From positions 1-19,534 of the forward strand of contig JAKOGH010000262.1 of NCBI GenBank assembly GCA_024811115.1: a stretch of DNA of 19,534 nt, in the 5' to 3' direction. The DNA comes from Terana coerulea (Eukaryota; Basidiomycota; Agaricomycetes; Polyporales; Phanerochaetaceae). This document shows positions 1 through 8,759 of this stretch, piece after piece. Below the pieces are notes generated by a model that saw nothing but the letters and a program-made list of their open reading frames with translations, was not told where the DNA came from and made no database searches. The stretch's first letter is position 1; each line of letters begins with the position of its first letter. The position numbers were made by a program, and so were the translations under genes.

Positions 1-7
1 GTGCGTC

Positions 8-236
8 ATGCCGATCATAACATATGGCCCAATTATGGTGGCGCCTAGACTGGTCTGGACCGAAAGGCGCATGCCATCAGTTACAGTTGGCCCAAAATAG
101 AGGCGCCAGATGGATTACGAGAGGCTTCAAAAGCACACCCATAGGAGCAATGGAGACAATGGCAGGTTTACTGCCCATTAAGCTCCAAATTGACAAATTT
201 ATGCATAAACAGTGTTTGCGCGAGAACGCTGCATGA
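8..236 (+). pseudogene. LINE reverse transcriptase C-terminal fragment
   Basis: Frame 2 from position 8 reads MPIITYGPIM, matching the LPxITYG(x)W segment found just after the palm of LINE reverse transcriptases. After a frameshift near position 37, frame 3 continues with AQNRGARWITRGFKSTPIGA, the typical QNxALRWITGAFxTTP motif of the RT thumb and connection, followed by LLPIKLQIDKFMHKQCLR. The frame ends at a TGA at 234-236. Only the last 75 or so residues of the RT are in the window and the catalytic palm is outside it. Confidence 0.75.
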
Positions 237-292
237 AGGGCACCCTACAAGGGCTCATCTTACAACGGATTGGAGGGTGAATTCCACCAACA

Positions 293-1203
293 TTGTCGCT
301 CCGTTCATATAAGGAAAGGAAGACGAGAAATGCAGACACCCCCATGGTACACATTAACCACAAGGGAAGATCAGCAATGAAGACTTTGATCTCGTCAACC
401 TTTGAGTGCCGGCCCAGTGACAGGCTGATTGACGAGTTCTATAACAACGACCGCATTAGTATAAACACTAAAGCACCAGCAAAGAGCTCAGATGAGTTCC
501 CCACATGGCTGAAGGAGGAGTTCCTCCCGAGGTTAAAAGAGGCTACTAAGTCGGATACGACAAGGGTGGTTTTCACAGATGGGTCCCAGAAAGAACAAAA
601 GTCATCTGAGAAACTCCGAACAGGAGCAAGCTGGAAGGTGTACAATCACGATGGCACCTCAAAACAAGGTTCCTTTGGGTGTGGGAAAGCAACTCCGTAT
701 GATGCGGAGATGATGGCCCTGGCCAAAGGAATTAAAAGCTTCGTCAGCGATGCTGCAGAAAGTATCTGCACCATCCAAGTCTTTGCAGACAACATGGGGC
801 GATAGAATCCATTCTTAAACCTGATAAGGGCAATGCCCAGATGGTTGCAGTCATGATGTGCAAAGTTGCACGCGCATGGTTAGACAAGAGCCCAAGAAAC
901 AAAATTGTGCTCAATTGGTGCCCAGGCCACTGCAGCATGCCTCAGAATGAGGAAGTCGACAAATTGGCGGGAGAAGGGGCGAAGACTGAGCCACAACCAC
1001 TACGTGTCGCAGTCCATCACCCTGCAGTCTATGGACGATCTGACCACAAAACGTGGTCAAACATGCGCAGAGACCCTGAGTACTGCGGAAGAACGTGGAA
1101 AACACTAAGTCAAGTGCTGAATAGAGGCTCTAAGAATGATCAGGCAAATGTCACGTGGAAATACTCCACGAACTGGTACTTGAAAACCATGGGAAAGGAT
1201 TAG
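293..1203 (+). pseudogene. LINE RNase H domain, one frameshift
   Basis: RNase H of the retrotransposon, which would degrade the RNA strand of the RNA/DNA hybrid during reverse transcription. All five expected acidic/His positions are visible: Asp in FTDGS (codon at 578), Glu in YDAEMMALA (707), Asp in VFADN (788), His in WCPGHC (928) and Asp in EEVDKLAGEGAK (958). The first three are in frame 2 and the last two in frame 1. The switch falls at about 790-800, next to a run of four G, and fits a one-base loss. Frame 1 then runs to a TAG at 1201-1203. The active-site signature has therefore outlived the reading frame. There is no convincing start codon because this is an internal part of a polyprotein. 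Confidence 0.8.
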
Positions 1204-1542
1204 AAGATTTTTCCCAATTCATACGCTTCAGGAGCAATCACTTCCCACATGGAGCGTGCAGGACAAAAGATCAATCTCCCAGATCAGGAAAAGGTCGCTC
1301 AGTGCTGGTGCAGCAGAGATCGCGAAACACGTGATCATATACTTTATGATTGCAAGTTGTGGATGCGCCGCTGTCAGAGAAGGAAACAAACAATTCACAG
1401 ACAGGGAATTGTTTGAAATAGCAAAGAAAAATGGGAGCAAGGCACCATTCACGATGCCGATGCGCGCCGTAGGGTCTTTGCGTTCGCAGAAGAGGATATT
1501 GCCCTCTTCCTGAAACTGAACCCAATGATAGCTACATTCTAG
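1204..1542 (+). pseudogene. LINE zinc-knuckle region after RNase H
   Basis: The same frame as the end of the RNase H continues directly after the TAG at 1201-1203. It contains CWCSRDRETRDHILYDCK (1303-1356), the C-x-C...ETxxHxLxxC knuckle found at the C-terminus of many LINE ORF2 proteins and thought to bind RNA or target DNA. A TGA interrupts at 1417-1419, after HRQGIV. The frame then reads on through DADARRRVFAFAEEDIALFL to a TAG at 1540-1542. The continued similarity across two stops indicates nonsense mutations in a once continuous protein. Confidence 0.7.
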
Positions 1543-2084
1543 TGGCTCGAACTGAGGGAACAGATATATGACGATAAGCACAACGGAGTCCGGAAGAAAG
1601 ACTCCCTTGCTGTTCTCAAAGTAGAGCTCCACGGAAGAATGCGCAGATTAGCGCGCTTCGCGTGGGATATACAGCACGCTCCGGCACTTCTCTGTAGATG
1701 GGGCGAAGGACAAGGAGATGGTGTATTGGGATAAACTCAATCAAAATTTCGATTAATGGTAGGGGTGGCACGCTGTCAACAGTATCCGGAAGGAGTTCGG
1801 ATCAGATATAGACGAGGACAAGCTCCTCATCGAGTTCAGTTGGGACCTAGACACTACCCTAGCGATCGAAGAGGATCTTCGGTCACTCAAAGGTAGGGAG
1901 TGGATTGAAAGGGAAAAGGCCAGGTTTATTGACCTGTTGCGAAAGTACCGAAGCCCACTCCTGTCCCGGGATGAAACGATCAAAGGCCAATATGTGGCTT
2001 GATCCTGCATGGGTGCAGGAAAAGATATATGAGTACCGTAAGAGTGCTCATCCAGACTATGTAGAGCTATATGCCTACATGTAG
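1543..2084 (+). pseudogene. Unrecognised charged block downstream of the LINE knuckle
   Basis: Reading continues after the TAG at 1540-1542 in the same frame (WLELREQIYDDKHNGVRKKD..., to TAA near 1733). It then passes through a second frame (DKEMVYWDKLNQNFD), frame 2 from 1763 to 2002 (DIDEDKLLIEFSWDLDTTLA..., KGREWIEREKARFIDLLRKY) and frame 3 to a TAG at 2082-2084 (MWLDPAWVQEKIYEYRKSAH...VELYAYM). The composition is protein-like: Trp, charged helices and few repeats. I do not recognise the family. It is either a C-terminal extension of this LINE's ORF2 or the end of a host gene into which the LINE inserted. Its position ahead of the A-rich tail favours the first. Confidence 0.5.
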
Positions 2085-2393
2085 CGCAGTGTGGCTTTCT
2101 CATTTCCCTCTGTGCAGAGGGTTTCTCGAGTCTCGGGTTTAAACCCGGCTCTGGGCGGGTGTTTTCTCGAGAGCATCGGGTTTCGGGCCAGAGTGCCGCC
2201 GATGGCCGCCCTTCTTGTCCGTAGGGGGAAGAAAAGGGCACCTATCCCAGGGGGGTGCCCCGGCCAGTCGACACCACGGACACACAGATTCACACTCAAC
2301 GGACCCAGTAGATACATATCTATTAGCACCGGAGCTCATGCGGTTCGTTCAGCGCTTCGTTAACAATACTAGAGTTCAAAAAGAAAAAAAAAA
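2085..2393 (+). other. Probable LINE 3' UTR and A-rich tail
   Basis: No credible ORF. The stretch is GC-rich and contains a perfect 14-bp palindrome, CGGGTTTAAACCCG, at 2134-2147, flanked by CTCGAG-type sites, and a G-rich patch near 2222-2262. It ends in the A-rich tract 2378-2393. Several frames are open here on both strands, but none shows a recognisable motif. I read it as untranslated 3' sequence of the element. Confidence 0.5.
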
Positions 2394-2750
2394 GCATGAA
2401 GCCTACACAGAGCCCTATGGCAGACCAACAGCCGGGCTCGAGAGCTCTTTAGAAGAGACTGTAAGACCGTTCGAACTCGACGGCATGCCCCGAGCAGGTA
2501 CGACCCTCACGAAACGACCTGGTTCCAGATCTTGTTATGGCATCCACCTCCGGTATCCTTTGGGGTGATGCATCTCCTGAAAATCGCAATTGTGGTCACG
2601 CAGCCGTTGTGCTATTGCCGTACTACAGCGCGCACCATCTGGCGCATGCCAACCCCAGCGCAGTGTCGAGGACCTTGCTGGTCCGTGGCGGGGCGAAGAC
2701 CGTACTTTGAAGACACTGTAGAGTCCAAGTCGCTCTAATTTCGCCGAGAG
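2394..2750. other. Intergenic, nothing recognised
   Basis: No protein, RNA or repeat signal that I can support. Short open frames of 68-117 codons exist on the plus strand but show no motif and no protein-like composition. Confidence 0.4.
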
Positions 2751-2989
2751 GACTGTTGAATTTCCCGATTCACCAGGAAATCATGCTACACATGGCGAAT
2801 TGAGTCTTCGTGTGAATTTCTCCCGCCGCCTGATGATGACGAAAGTTCCCAGTCTGCCATATTTTCCGGGCAAAATTCCCCACAGGGCGCTTACAGCGAT
2901 TCAAGCAGAAACTCTCCTATTACGTAATCACATCCCGAGGACGAAGCTTGCGACGCGCGTCCCTCCCTCTTCCACTTTGTTGCTTGACG

Positions 2990-3810
2990 TACACTCCTCC
3001 CATCTCTATCTTCATCTCTCTCGACTGGCTCAACTGACTTCAGATGAGCATTCTTATGCTCTTGTTGTAGCAGGATGCTGGCGGTGAGTATCCAGGCTGC
3101 TATACACCACTTCAATGCAAATCAGTGTTCAAGTATCTAACTGACCTATTCCGTGCCAGGTGAAGGCCAGTGCATGTCATGGACGTCTGATAGCCCAAGT
3201 ATGAGGGATAGACAGCTGAGACATCTCAGAGGAACTTTAAGAGGTTAACGATGCGTGGTGTATATGTGTTGGTTGACTGTCACACTCAATATTGTCGCCA
3301 CAGCTTATCAGACCTTACAGCTGTTGCAAGCCCTTCTGGTAAGGGTTACAGGTGAGTACTCAAATCCATCTTGTTTTCTGACCCCTCTTTTACTCCACAG
3401 ACTCCCTGTTATAGTTGTTACTTGAGGGCGTCCAGCAGAATCAGACATCCCTGTGCACTTGCCACTACCACACCATGGACCGCCTCTGCCCTCGCCCCTG
3501 CCCCTACCCAGCAAGCTTGTATCATACAAACTGCCCTGCATGCATGTACATTGGCGGATATATAGCTGGCGGATTATGTATGTCCTTTGGATCTTGTCCA
3601 TTATATGACATTCTTACCTATCTCTGCATCAGCTTCCTGTGTTGTTTCACATCTTCTGCCCCAGTAGGTGGCAGTCAAGGGCCAGTGGTTGGCTGGGCAC
3701 CCTGTAGGATGTTGTATAGAGTGCTGGATGTATAGTAATATAAGCTGTAGGTGTACGTGGTAGTCACTCAAATATACCAATTGTCCTATTATATGGGGCA
3801 TTTTCATCAT
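2990..3810 (+). other. Possible spliced non-coding transcript or gene relic
   Basis: Two well-formed fungal introns lie here. The first is 3084-3159 (donor GTGAGT, branch CTAACTGAC near 3137, acceptor GCCAG). The second is 3352-3400 (donor GTGAGT, branch CTGACC, acceptor CCACAG). They are preceded by a CT-rich stretch (about 2960-3025) of the kind found at fungal transcription starts. The middle exon 3160-3351 has stops in all frames and no flanking frame gives a recognisable protein. It could be the shell of a decayed gene, a non-autonomous transposon derivative or a non-coding RNA. There is no evidence that it is transcribed. Confidence 0.3.
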
Positions 3811-3990
3811 AAATCAGTGTGAAATTCAAGTGATACAAGCACAAAAGGGGCACGGACAGTGGCTACTGTGCTTTCGGGCCAAATTCGCTTGTTTACGCCT
3901 TGTGAATCGGTCTGGTGAAAGGTCCAATTTTTCCGCCAAATTTCCCGCGAAGGGTTTCACCCGTTAATCAGGGTGCTGACACCGGAAAAC

Positions 3991-4008
3991 AGGTGATATT
4001 CATCACCT
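3991..4008. repeat. Short perfect inverted repeat
   Basis: AGGTGAT and ATCACCT flank a 4-base spacer. It is an isolated hairpin in non-coding sequence, with no T-tract and no neighbouring gene. Confidence 0.4.
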
Positions 4009-4916
4009 AAACATGGGAACTTCCCAGGTACCGTCCTGGCAAATTTCGCGCGTCCTGAACACCACAGAGAGATGACGCTAATGTTTAGCCAACATCCCAG
4101 GCAAGTTTAGCAAATCGTTCCTCGCTACGCTTCATCATCTAACGTTCACCACTGGAACTCTACATACACATGGCAGAGCGTATTAAGCCTGCATAGTCGC
4201 GATGATGAATGAGGCACCAACATTGACATTGCGCGCAGATGGGATAAAAGCTCGGGAGACGATGGGAAAGAGGAACGGGATATGCTTGTCTGTGTAGGAC
4301 ACTAGCCACGTCGGCTGTCGGTACGTGTACTAGAGTTTCATCGGGGGTTGCCACGCTCACAACCTGTTATGCAAAACTCCACCCCTAGTCGGTATATGCG
4401 AAAAGGCTTCAGACATAGACACGCAGCACTCATCAAGAGAAGTCTCCAGGTTAATTCGTGGAGATAGGAATCTACACCAACCCAGAACCCTACCGACGTT
4501 GTGGATGTCGTCCTATCTTTTGGATCTTCGCTTGACGAAACGAATCGTGAATGTGTAAGTTCGCTGGGATCACTTCGGTAGTTGGCTCGGCCTAATCTCT
4601 GACAGTGATTGAGGCGTTGTTCCCATGGACAATCGACGAGAGGAACACGAATAGACGTAACGTCCTCGGAGACTCAAAGCTCTATTGCGAGGTAATCATA
4701 TGCCCCCATTGAATCTATATTTGTGTCTTGGCATTCACCGGTGTAAGTTTTGTCGGTCCGCCTGTGAAGCACTGGGTTGTGTGGGCATGCCACTTCATTG
4801 CCATATTGTTTCCCTTCAGTGCTCGCTCAGGCTGCCCAAACGGTCATGCATGTTGTCATGTGTTTGAAATTGTGTCGTGGCGCGCACTAGAAATGACTTG
4901 ACACTGACAGAGTCCA
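4009..4916. other. Intergenic, nothing recognised
   Basis: No ORF above 66 codons has a protein-like appearance on either strand, and no RNA or repeat signature was seen. Similarity to the CHAT-B upstream region begins only at about 4917. Confidence 0.4.
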
Positions 4917-5579
4917 GACGCACAAGCCACGTTGCATAAATCAGGGAGATAGCCGTCGAATCGTGCCTTGCGCGTTAATTCCATCGTGGCGACCTTAACG
5001 TCCTACACAGCACTGCTGTCCACACCGCTGCCTACCTCCCGGCCCGCACATTGACAACACTCAAGCCGCATCATATTCAAGACAGTACGCTTCGCCTTTC
5101 TCCGGACCTTTCGCGCTTCACTAACACCGCTACAACCTCTAACTTTATCTTTCAGGCTACTCTGGGCACCGCACTGCTGCCTCGTTGCATTTTGCATCCA
5201 AAGACTCGAGCATCGGTCATCGGTGCGTTCGTCGTTGCTTACAACGCCTCGCTGCTCTCATGGCCACCCTTGCAGACATTCGTAGGCTTGATTGCGTTGC
5301 AAAATGTACGATCCATGCAGAACCTTTGCTCGGACTGGTCTGCGCAGCTAATAGGCTGTTCTGCCGCCAGATACAACTGAACTGTGCGCGATTGGAGGAG
5401 GCGAGAGTTGACTTGAGCAAGACATTTCTCTGGCGAAGAGGAGCATTGCACGAAGCTGAGAATACACAAGGAGTCTAGGTGCGTGCGTCAGTTCATCCCT
5501 GGTACTGCCACGCCCTCTCACTCAGAGAATGCTCTTTGCGTTTATTACAGTCATTTGTGCCTCGGAACACAGACCAACT
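4917..5579 (+). promoter_or_regulatory. Upstream region and 5' UTR of CHAT-A, duplicated at 15308
   Basis: The stretch from about 4917 is similar over several hundred bases to the stretch from 15308 (shared block GGAGATAGCCGTCGAAT, then ACACTCAAGCC, then CGCCAGATACAACTGAA), so it was copied together with the gene. It contains a candidate 5' UTR 3' splice site, CTCTAACTTTATCTTTCAG, ending near 5157. A second candidate intron runs from GTGCGTGCG at 5479 to ATTACAG at 5549. The GTCTATTACAG acceptor is also present in the second copy (ending near 16530). I saw no TATA box. CT-rich patches at 5050-5160 could mark the transcription start. Confidence 0.5.
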
Positions 5580-8500
5580 ATGCCGTCCAGCGCTGACGAA
5601 GACGAATACGCTGTTGAGAGGCGGCGTCGAGAACTAGCGCTATGGGTTCCGAGTGACGATGCATATCCTCGGTGCCTTTGGGAACTCGCGTATGCACTTC
5701 ATCGCCGCTTCGAGGCGTACACCAGCATGCAGGATCTCGAGGAATGCGTGCAGGATTATCTCGAGTTTCTTGACATTACTCCTACACCAGAATACCCGGC
5801 ACGAGGTCTTGTCCTCCACAATTTGGCACTTACATATTATTCCTATGCCGAACAGATTCATGGTACAGAACATCTCCATCAGTCAATATTGCATAACCGT
5901 GCAGCTCTCGAGTTGCGCCCACCAGGGCACCCCGACCACTCCATTTCACTCAACAATCTGGCGAACGCGCTTTGGAGCCGATACGAGCGCATGGGAAACA
6001 TCGCGGACCTCGACGAGTCGATCGGGCAACACAGTGCAGCTCTCGAGCTGCGCCCACCAGGGCACCCCGACCGCTCGATGTCACTCAACAATCTGGCGAA
6101 TTCGCTTCTGAGCCGATATGAGCGCATGGGAAACATCGCAGACCTCGATGAGGCAATCGGGCAACACAGTGCAGCTCTCGAGCTGCGCCCACCAGGGCAC
6201 CCCGACCGCTCGATGTCACTCAACAATCTGGCGGATTCGCTTCAGAGCCGATATCAGCGCATGGGAAACATCGCAGACCTCGATGAGGCAATCGGGCAAC
6301 ACAGTGCAGCTCTCGAACTGGCCCCACCAGGGCAGCCCGTCCGCTCGATGTCACTCAACAATCTGGCGAGTTCGCTTCTGAGCCGATATCAGCGCATGGG
6401 AAACATCGCAGACCTCGACGAGGCGATCGGGCAATACAGTGCAGCTCTCGAGCTGCACCCACCAGGGCACCCCAAACGCTCGATGTCACTCAACAATCTG
6501 GCGAGTTCGCTTCTGAGCCGATATGAGCGCATGGGAAACATCGCGGACCTCGACGAGGCGATCAGGCACCACAGTGCAGGTCTCGAGCTGCGCCCACCAG
6601 GGCACCCCAACCGCTCGATGTCACTCAACAATCTGGCGAATTCGCTTCTGAGCCGATATGAGCGCATGGGAAACATTGCAGACCTCGACGAGGCGATCGG
6701 GCACCACAGTGCAGCTCTCGAGCTGCGCCCACCAGGGCACCCCAACCGCTCGGTGTCACTCAACAATCTGGCGAACGCGCTTCAGAGCCGATACAAGCAC
6801 ATAGAAAACATCGCGGACCTCGACGAAGCAATTGGGCACCACAGTGCAGCTCTCGAGTTGCGCCCACCAGGGCACCCCGACCGCTCGATGTCACTCAACA
6901 ATCTGGCGAACACGCTTCAGAGCCGATATCAATGCACGGCGCAAACGCAAGACATGGCGGAGTGCATCGACTTGCTTCGACATTCTGCCACTGATGACTT
7001 TGACACAGGGCCCATCTACCAGCGGGTGAGCTCAGCAATTCGCTGGGCTGACATCGGACGTGGCCACGGACATTCCTCCACTATGGAAGCTTATCAGTCT
7101 GTCATAGATCTGCTAGATCGCGCTCTCTACATCTCTCCAACTCTTGAGCAGCAGTATCAAGTTGCATACAACAACACCTCATGTCCGTTGGATGCCGCAT
7201 CCTATGCCATTGCACAACATCAGCTGCCCGATGCAATCGAGTTTCTCGAGCGAGGTCGGGCCCTGCTTTGGTCCCAGGCTCGTCGTCTGAGGTCGCCTCA
7301 AGATCAACTTGCAAAGATCAGTAGGCCTGAGCTTCAGGAAGGGTTTGGCATCATCTGTCAAGCTCTCGAAGCTCTCCACACTTTATCTGCATGGCGCGAC
7401 CTGACGGATACCGCGGCAGGCTCTGCCAAGAGGGACATTTATGGCGAGATGTTGCGAGAGAAGCGGAGTCTTGAGGCCGATATGCAGCGGCTGTTGCAGG
7501 CGATCCGAGGCTGTCCCGGCTTCGACAAGTTTTTGCTCCCGCCTAGGTTCGCAGAACTGCAATATGCCGCGGCAGAGGGCCCGGTTATCATCGTCAACCA
7601 CAACCACAACCGCTCTGACGCACTGATCGTCCTGCAAAATCGCGACCCCGTATCCGTCCCGCTCAGCAATGCATTTTATCAGGAAGCTTTAGACCTATCA
7701 GCAAACCTTCTCACCACTCGCGAGGAACTCAGGAGTCGGCCTCAGGGATACTATGATGCGCTGAAGAATGGTCTGGAGATGCTCTGGGACCTCTTGGTTG
7801 GGCCTGTACTGGATGCACTGGAGTCGGAGGCCATTGGTATCTCACGAGGGTCACGTATCTGGTGGTGCCCTACCTCTGTCGTTTGTGCACTTCCTATCCA
7901 TGCTGCTGGACCAACGCCCACCACACGTCACCTCGGGAAGGATGACATGATTTACCTTTCCGACTTGTACACGTCTTCATACACTCCCACCCTCGCAGCA
8001 CTCATCCAAGCTCGTTCAAGTGTCCGACCCGATCCAATGCGCCTCCCACCCTCACTCCTTGTTGTCGCGCAATCACCGGCGGCCAAGCCCCTCCCTCGAG
8101 CTAAAGACGAAGTTAACGCCCTCTACAGCTTCGAGCAGAAGATCAGCATGGATGTCTTCGAAGATGAGCATCCGCTGCCAGACGAAGTCACCGCCCAACT
8201 GGGCACCCATTCCTGGGCACATTTTACCTGCCACGGCCATCTGGAAGCAGGCGAGCCGTTCAAGTCCGGGTTTGAGCTATGCGACGGCAAAAGGCTCACA
8301 CTACTGGACATCGTCAAGTCCAATCTGCCGAACGCCGAGTTCGCATTCCTATCTGCGTGCCACACTGCGGAGCAAGCGCCTCGTTCCGCGTCCGAGGAGG
8401 TCCTCCACCTCGCCGCCGCCATGCAATTTGCCGGATTTCGCGGTGTCGTAGGGACGATGTGGGAGATGATGGATGAGGACGGGCCGGATATTGCGCGGTA

Positions 8501-8666
8501 TTTCTATGAGGAGATTTTTGCGGAACCGGTCTCCAACGCGCAGGCGCGGGTGCCTTTGTTCAAGAACGCTGCGAGGGCACTGTGCGAGGCGACAAAGAAG
8601 TTGAGGAGGGATCTTAAGAGACGCGATCTTGAGCGATGGGTTAACTTTGTGCATATCGGCGCATGA
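5580..8666 (+). CDS. TPR-CHAT protein (caspase-like peptidase domain), CHAT-A
   Basis: A single-exon 1028-residue protein. An N-terminal helical region is followed by nine tandem 45-residue tetratricopeptide-type repeats (residues 75 to about 475), a helical linker, and a C-terminal CHAT domain from about residue 667. CHAT domains are caspase/separase-like cysteine peptidases. The expected dyad is visible: His885 in HFTCHGH and Cys927 in FLSACHTA, followed by GFRGVVGTMWEM and the family's usual ending RWVNFVH. No signal peptide or membrane segment is seen, so it is probably cytosolic. The TPR array is presumably the sensor or partner-binding part. I chose the ATG at 5580 (MPSSADEDEY), not the in-frame ATG at 5529. 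The second gene copy conserves MPLGADEDF there, and an ATTACAG acceptor lies between the two ATGs. Convergent with relic X-A. The nearest intact gene downstream is Y. Confidence 0.9.
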   Translation: MPSSADEDEYAVERRRRELALWVPSDDAYPRCLWELAYALHRRFEAYTSMQDLEECVQDYLEFLDITPTPEYPARGLVLHNLALTYYSYAEQIHGTEHLHQSILHNRAALELRPPGHPDHSISLNNLANALWSRYERMGNIADLDESIGQHSAALELRPPGHPDRSMSLNNLANSLLSRYERMGNIADLDEAIGQHSAALELRPPGHPDRSMSLNNLADSLQSRYQRMGNIADLDEAIGQHSAALELAPPGQPVRSMSLNNLASSLLSRYQRMGNIADLDEAIGQYSAALELHPPGHPKRSMSLNNLASSLLSRYERMGNIADLDEAIRHHSAGLELRPPGHPNRSMSLNNLANSLLSRYERMGNIADLDEAIGHHSAALELRPPGHPNRSVSLNNLANALQSRYKHIENIADLDEAIGHHSAALELRPPGHPDRSMSLNNLANTLQSRYQCTAQTQDMAECIDLLRHSATDDFDTGPIYQRVSSAIRWADIGRGHGHSSTMEAYQSVIDLLDRALYISPTLEQQYQVAYNNTSCPLDAASYAIAQHQLPDAIEFLERGRALLWSQARRLRSPQDQLAKISRPELQEGFGIICQALEALHTLSAWRDLTDTAAGSAKRDIYGEMLREKRSLEADMQRLLQAIRGCPGFDKFLLPPRFAELQYAAAEGPVIIVNHNHNRSDALIVLQNRDPVSVPLSNAFYQEALDLSANLLTTREELRSRPQGYYDALKNGLEMLWDLLVGPVLDALESEAIGISRGSRIWWCPTSVVCALPIHAAGPTPTTRHLGKDDMIYLSDLYTSSYTPTLAALIQARSSVRPDPMRLPPSLLVVAQSPAAKPLPRAKDEVNALYSFEQKISMDVFEDEHPLPDEVTAQLGTHSWAHFTCHGHLEAGEPFKSGFELCDGKRLTLLDIVKSNLPNAEFAFLSACHTAEQAPRSASEEVLHLAAAMQFAGFRGVVGTMWEMMDEDGPDIARYFYEEIFAEPVSNAQARVPLFKNAARALCEATKKLRRDLKRRDLERWVNFVHIGA
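5802..7004 (+). repeat. Nine tandem 135-bp TPR units in CHAT-A
   Basis: Units begin at 5802, 5937, 6072, 6207, 6342, 6477, 6612, 6747 and 6882, a strict 135-bp period (45 residues). Units 2-8 are nearly identical at DNA level (core SLNNLA..L.SRY....NIADLDEAI). Unit 1 is diverged and unit 9 fades after SRYQ. Differences cluster at repeat positions 10 (N/D/S), 11 (A/S), 13 (W/L/Q), 17 (E/Q/K), 31-32, 39 (R/A/H) and 45 (D/V/K/N). The uniformity points to recent expansion or ongoing homogenisation. Confidence 0.95.
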
Positions 8667-8759
8667 TTTTATATCACTGTCATATTCTTCAGAGGACAAT
8701 GTAAGAACAGGTATTGGAACCAACATATATATGTACAGATCAATCATAAACCTACTACA

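Larger units (their letters stand above)
1..2393 (+). mobile_element. Decayed non-LTR retrotransposon (LINE, Tad1/I-like), 3' part
   Basis: The window opens inside the second ORF of a LINE. In order it shows the end of a reverse transcriptase, an RNase H domain, a CxC...H...C zinc knuckle, a further C-terminal block, a 3' UTR and an A-rich tail (2378-2393: five A, one G, ten A). The order RT, RNase H, knuckle is that of fungal Tad1-like and I-like elements. The reading frame changes several times and is broken by in-frame TAG and TGA codons, so the copy is dead. The 5' part lies outside the window. The tail suggests that 2393 is the original 3' end of the insertion. Assignment to a LINE is firm; the clade is inferred. 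Confidence 0.85.

Noticed and set aside
2750..4060. Non-autonomous DNA transposon with terminal inverted repeats
   Set aside because: The AAATTTCCCG-like words at both sides do not align as inverted repeats when compared base by base.
5529..5579. N-terminal extension MLFAFITVICAS... as a signal peptide of CHAT-A
   Set aside because: Not conserved in CHAT-B, and it overlaps a conserved splice acceptor; the Met at 5580 is conserved.
5879..6766. Minus-strand repetitive frames opposite the TPR array
   Set aside because: They exist only because the 135-bp unit is open on the other strand; the protein-level signal is on plus.
5802..6900. CRISPR-like or satellite array
   Set aside because: The 135-bp period is an exact coding repeat with TPR consensus in one frame and no spacers.
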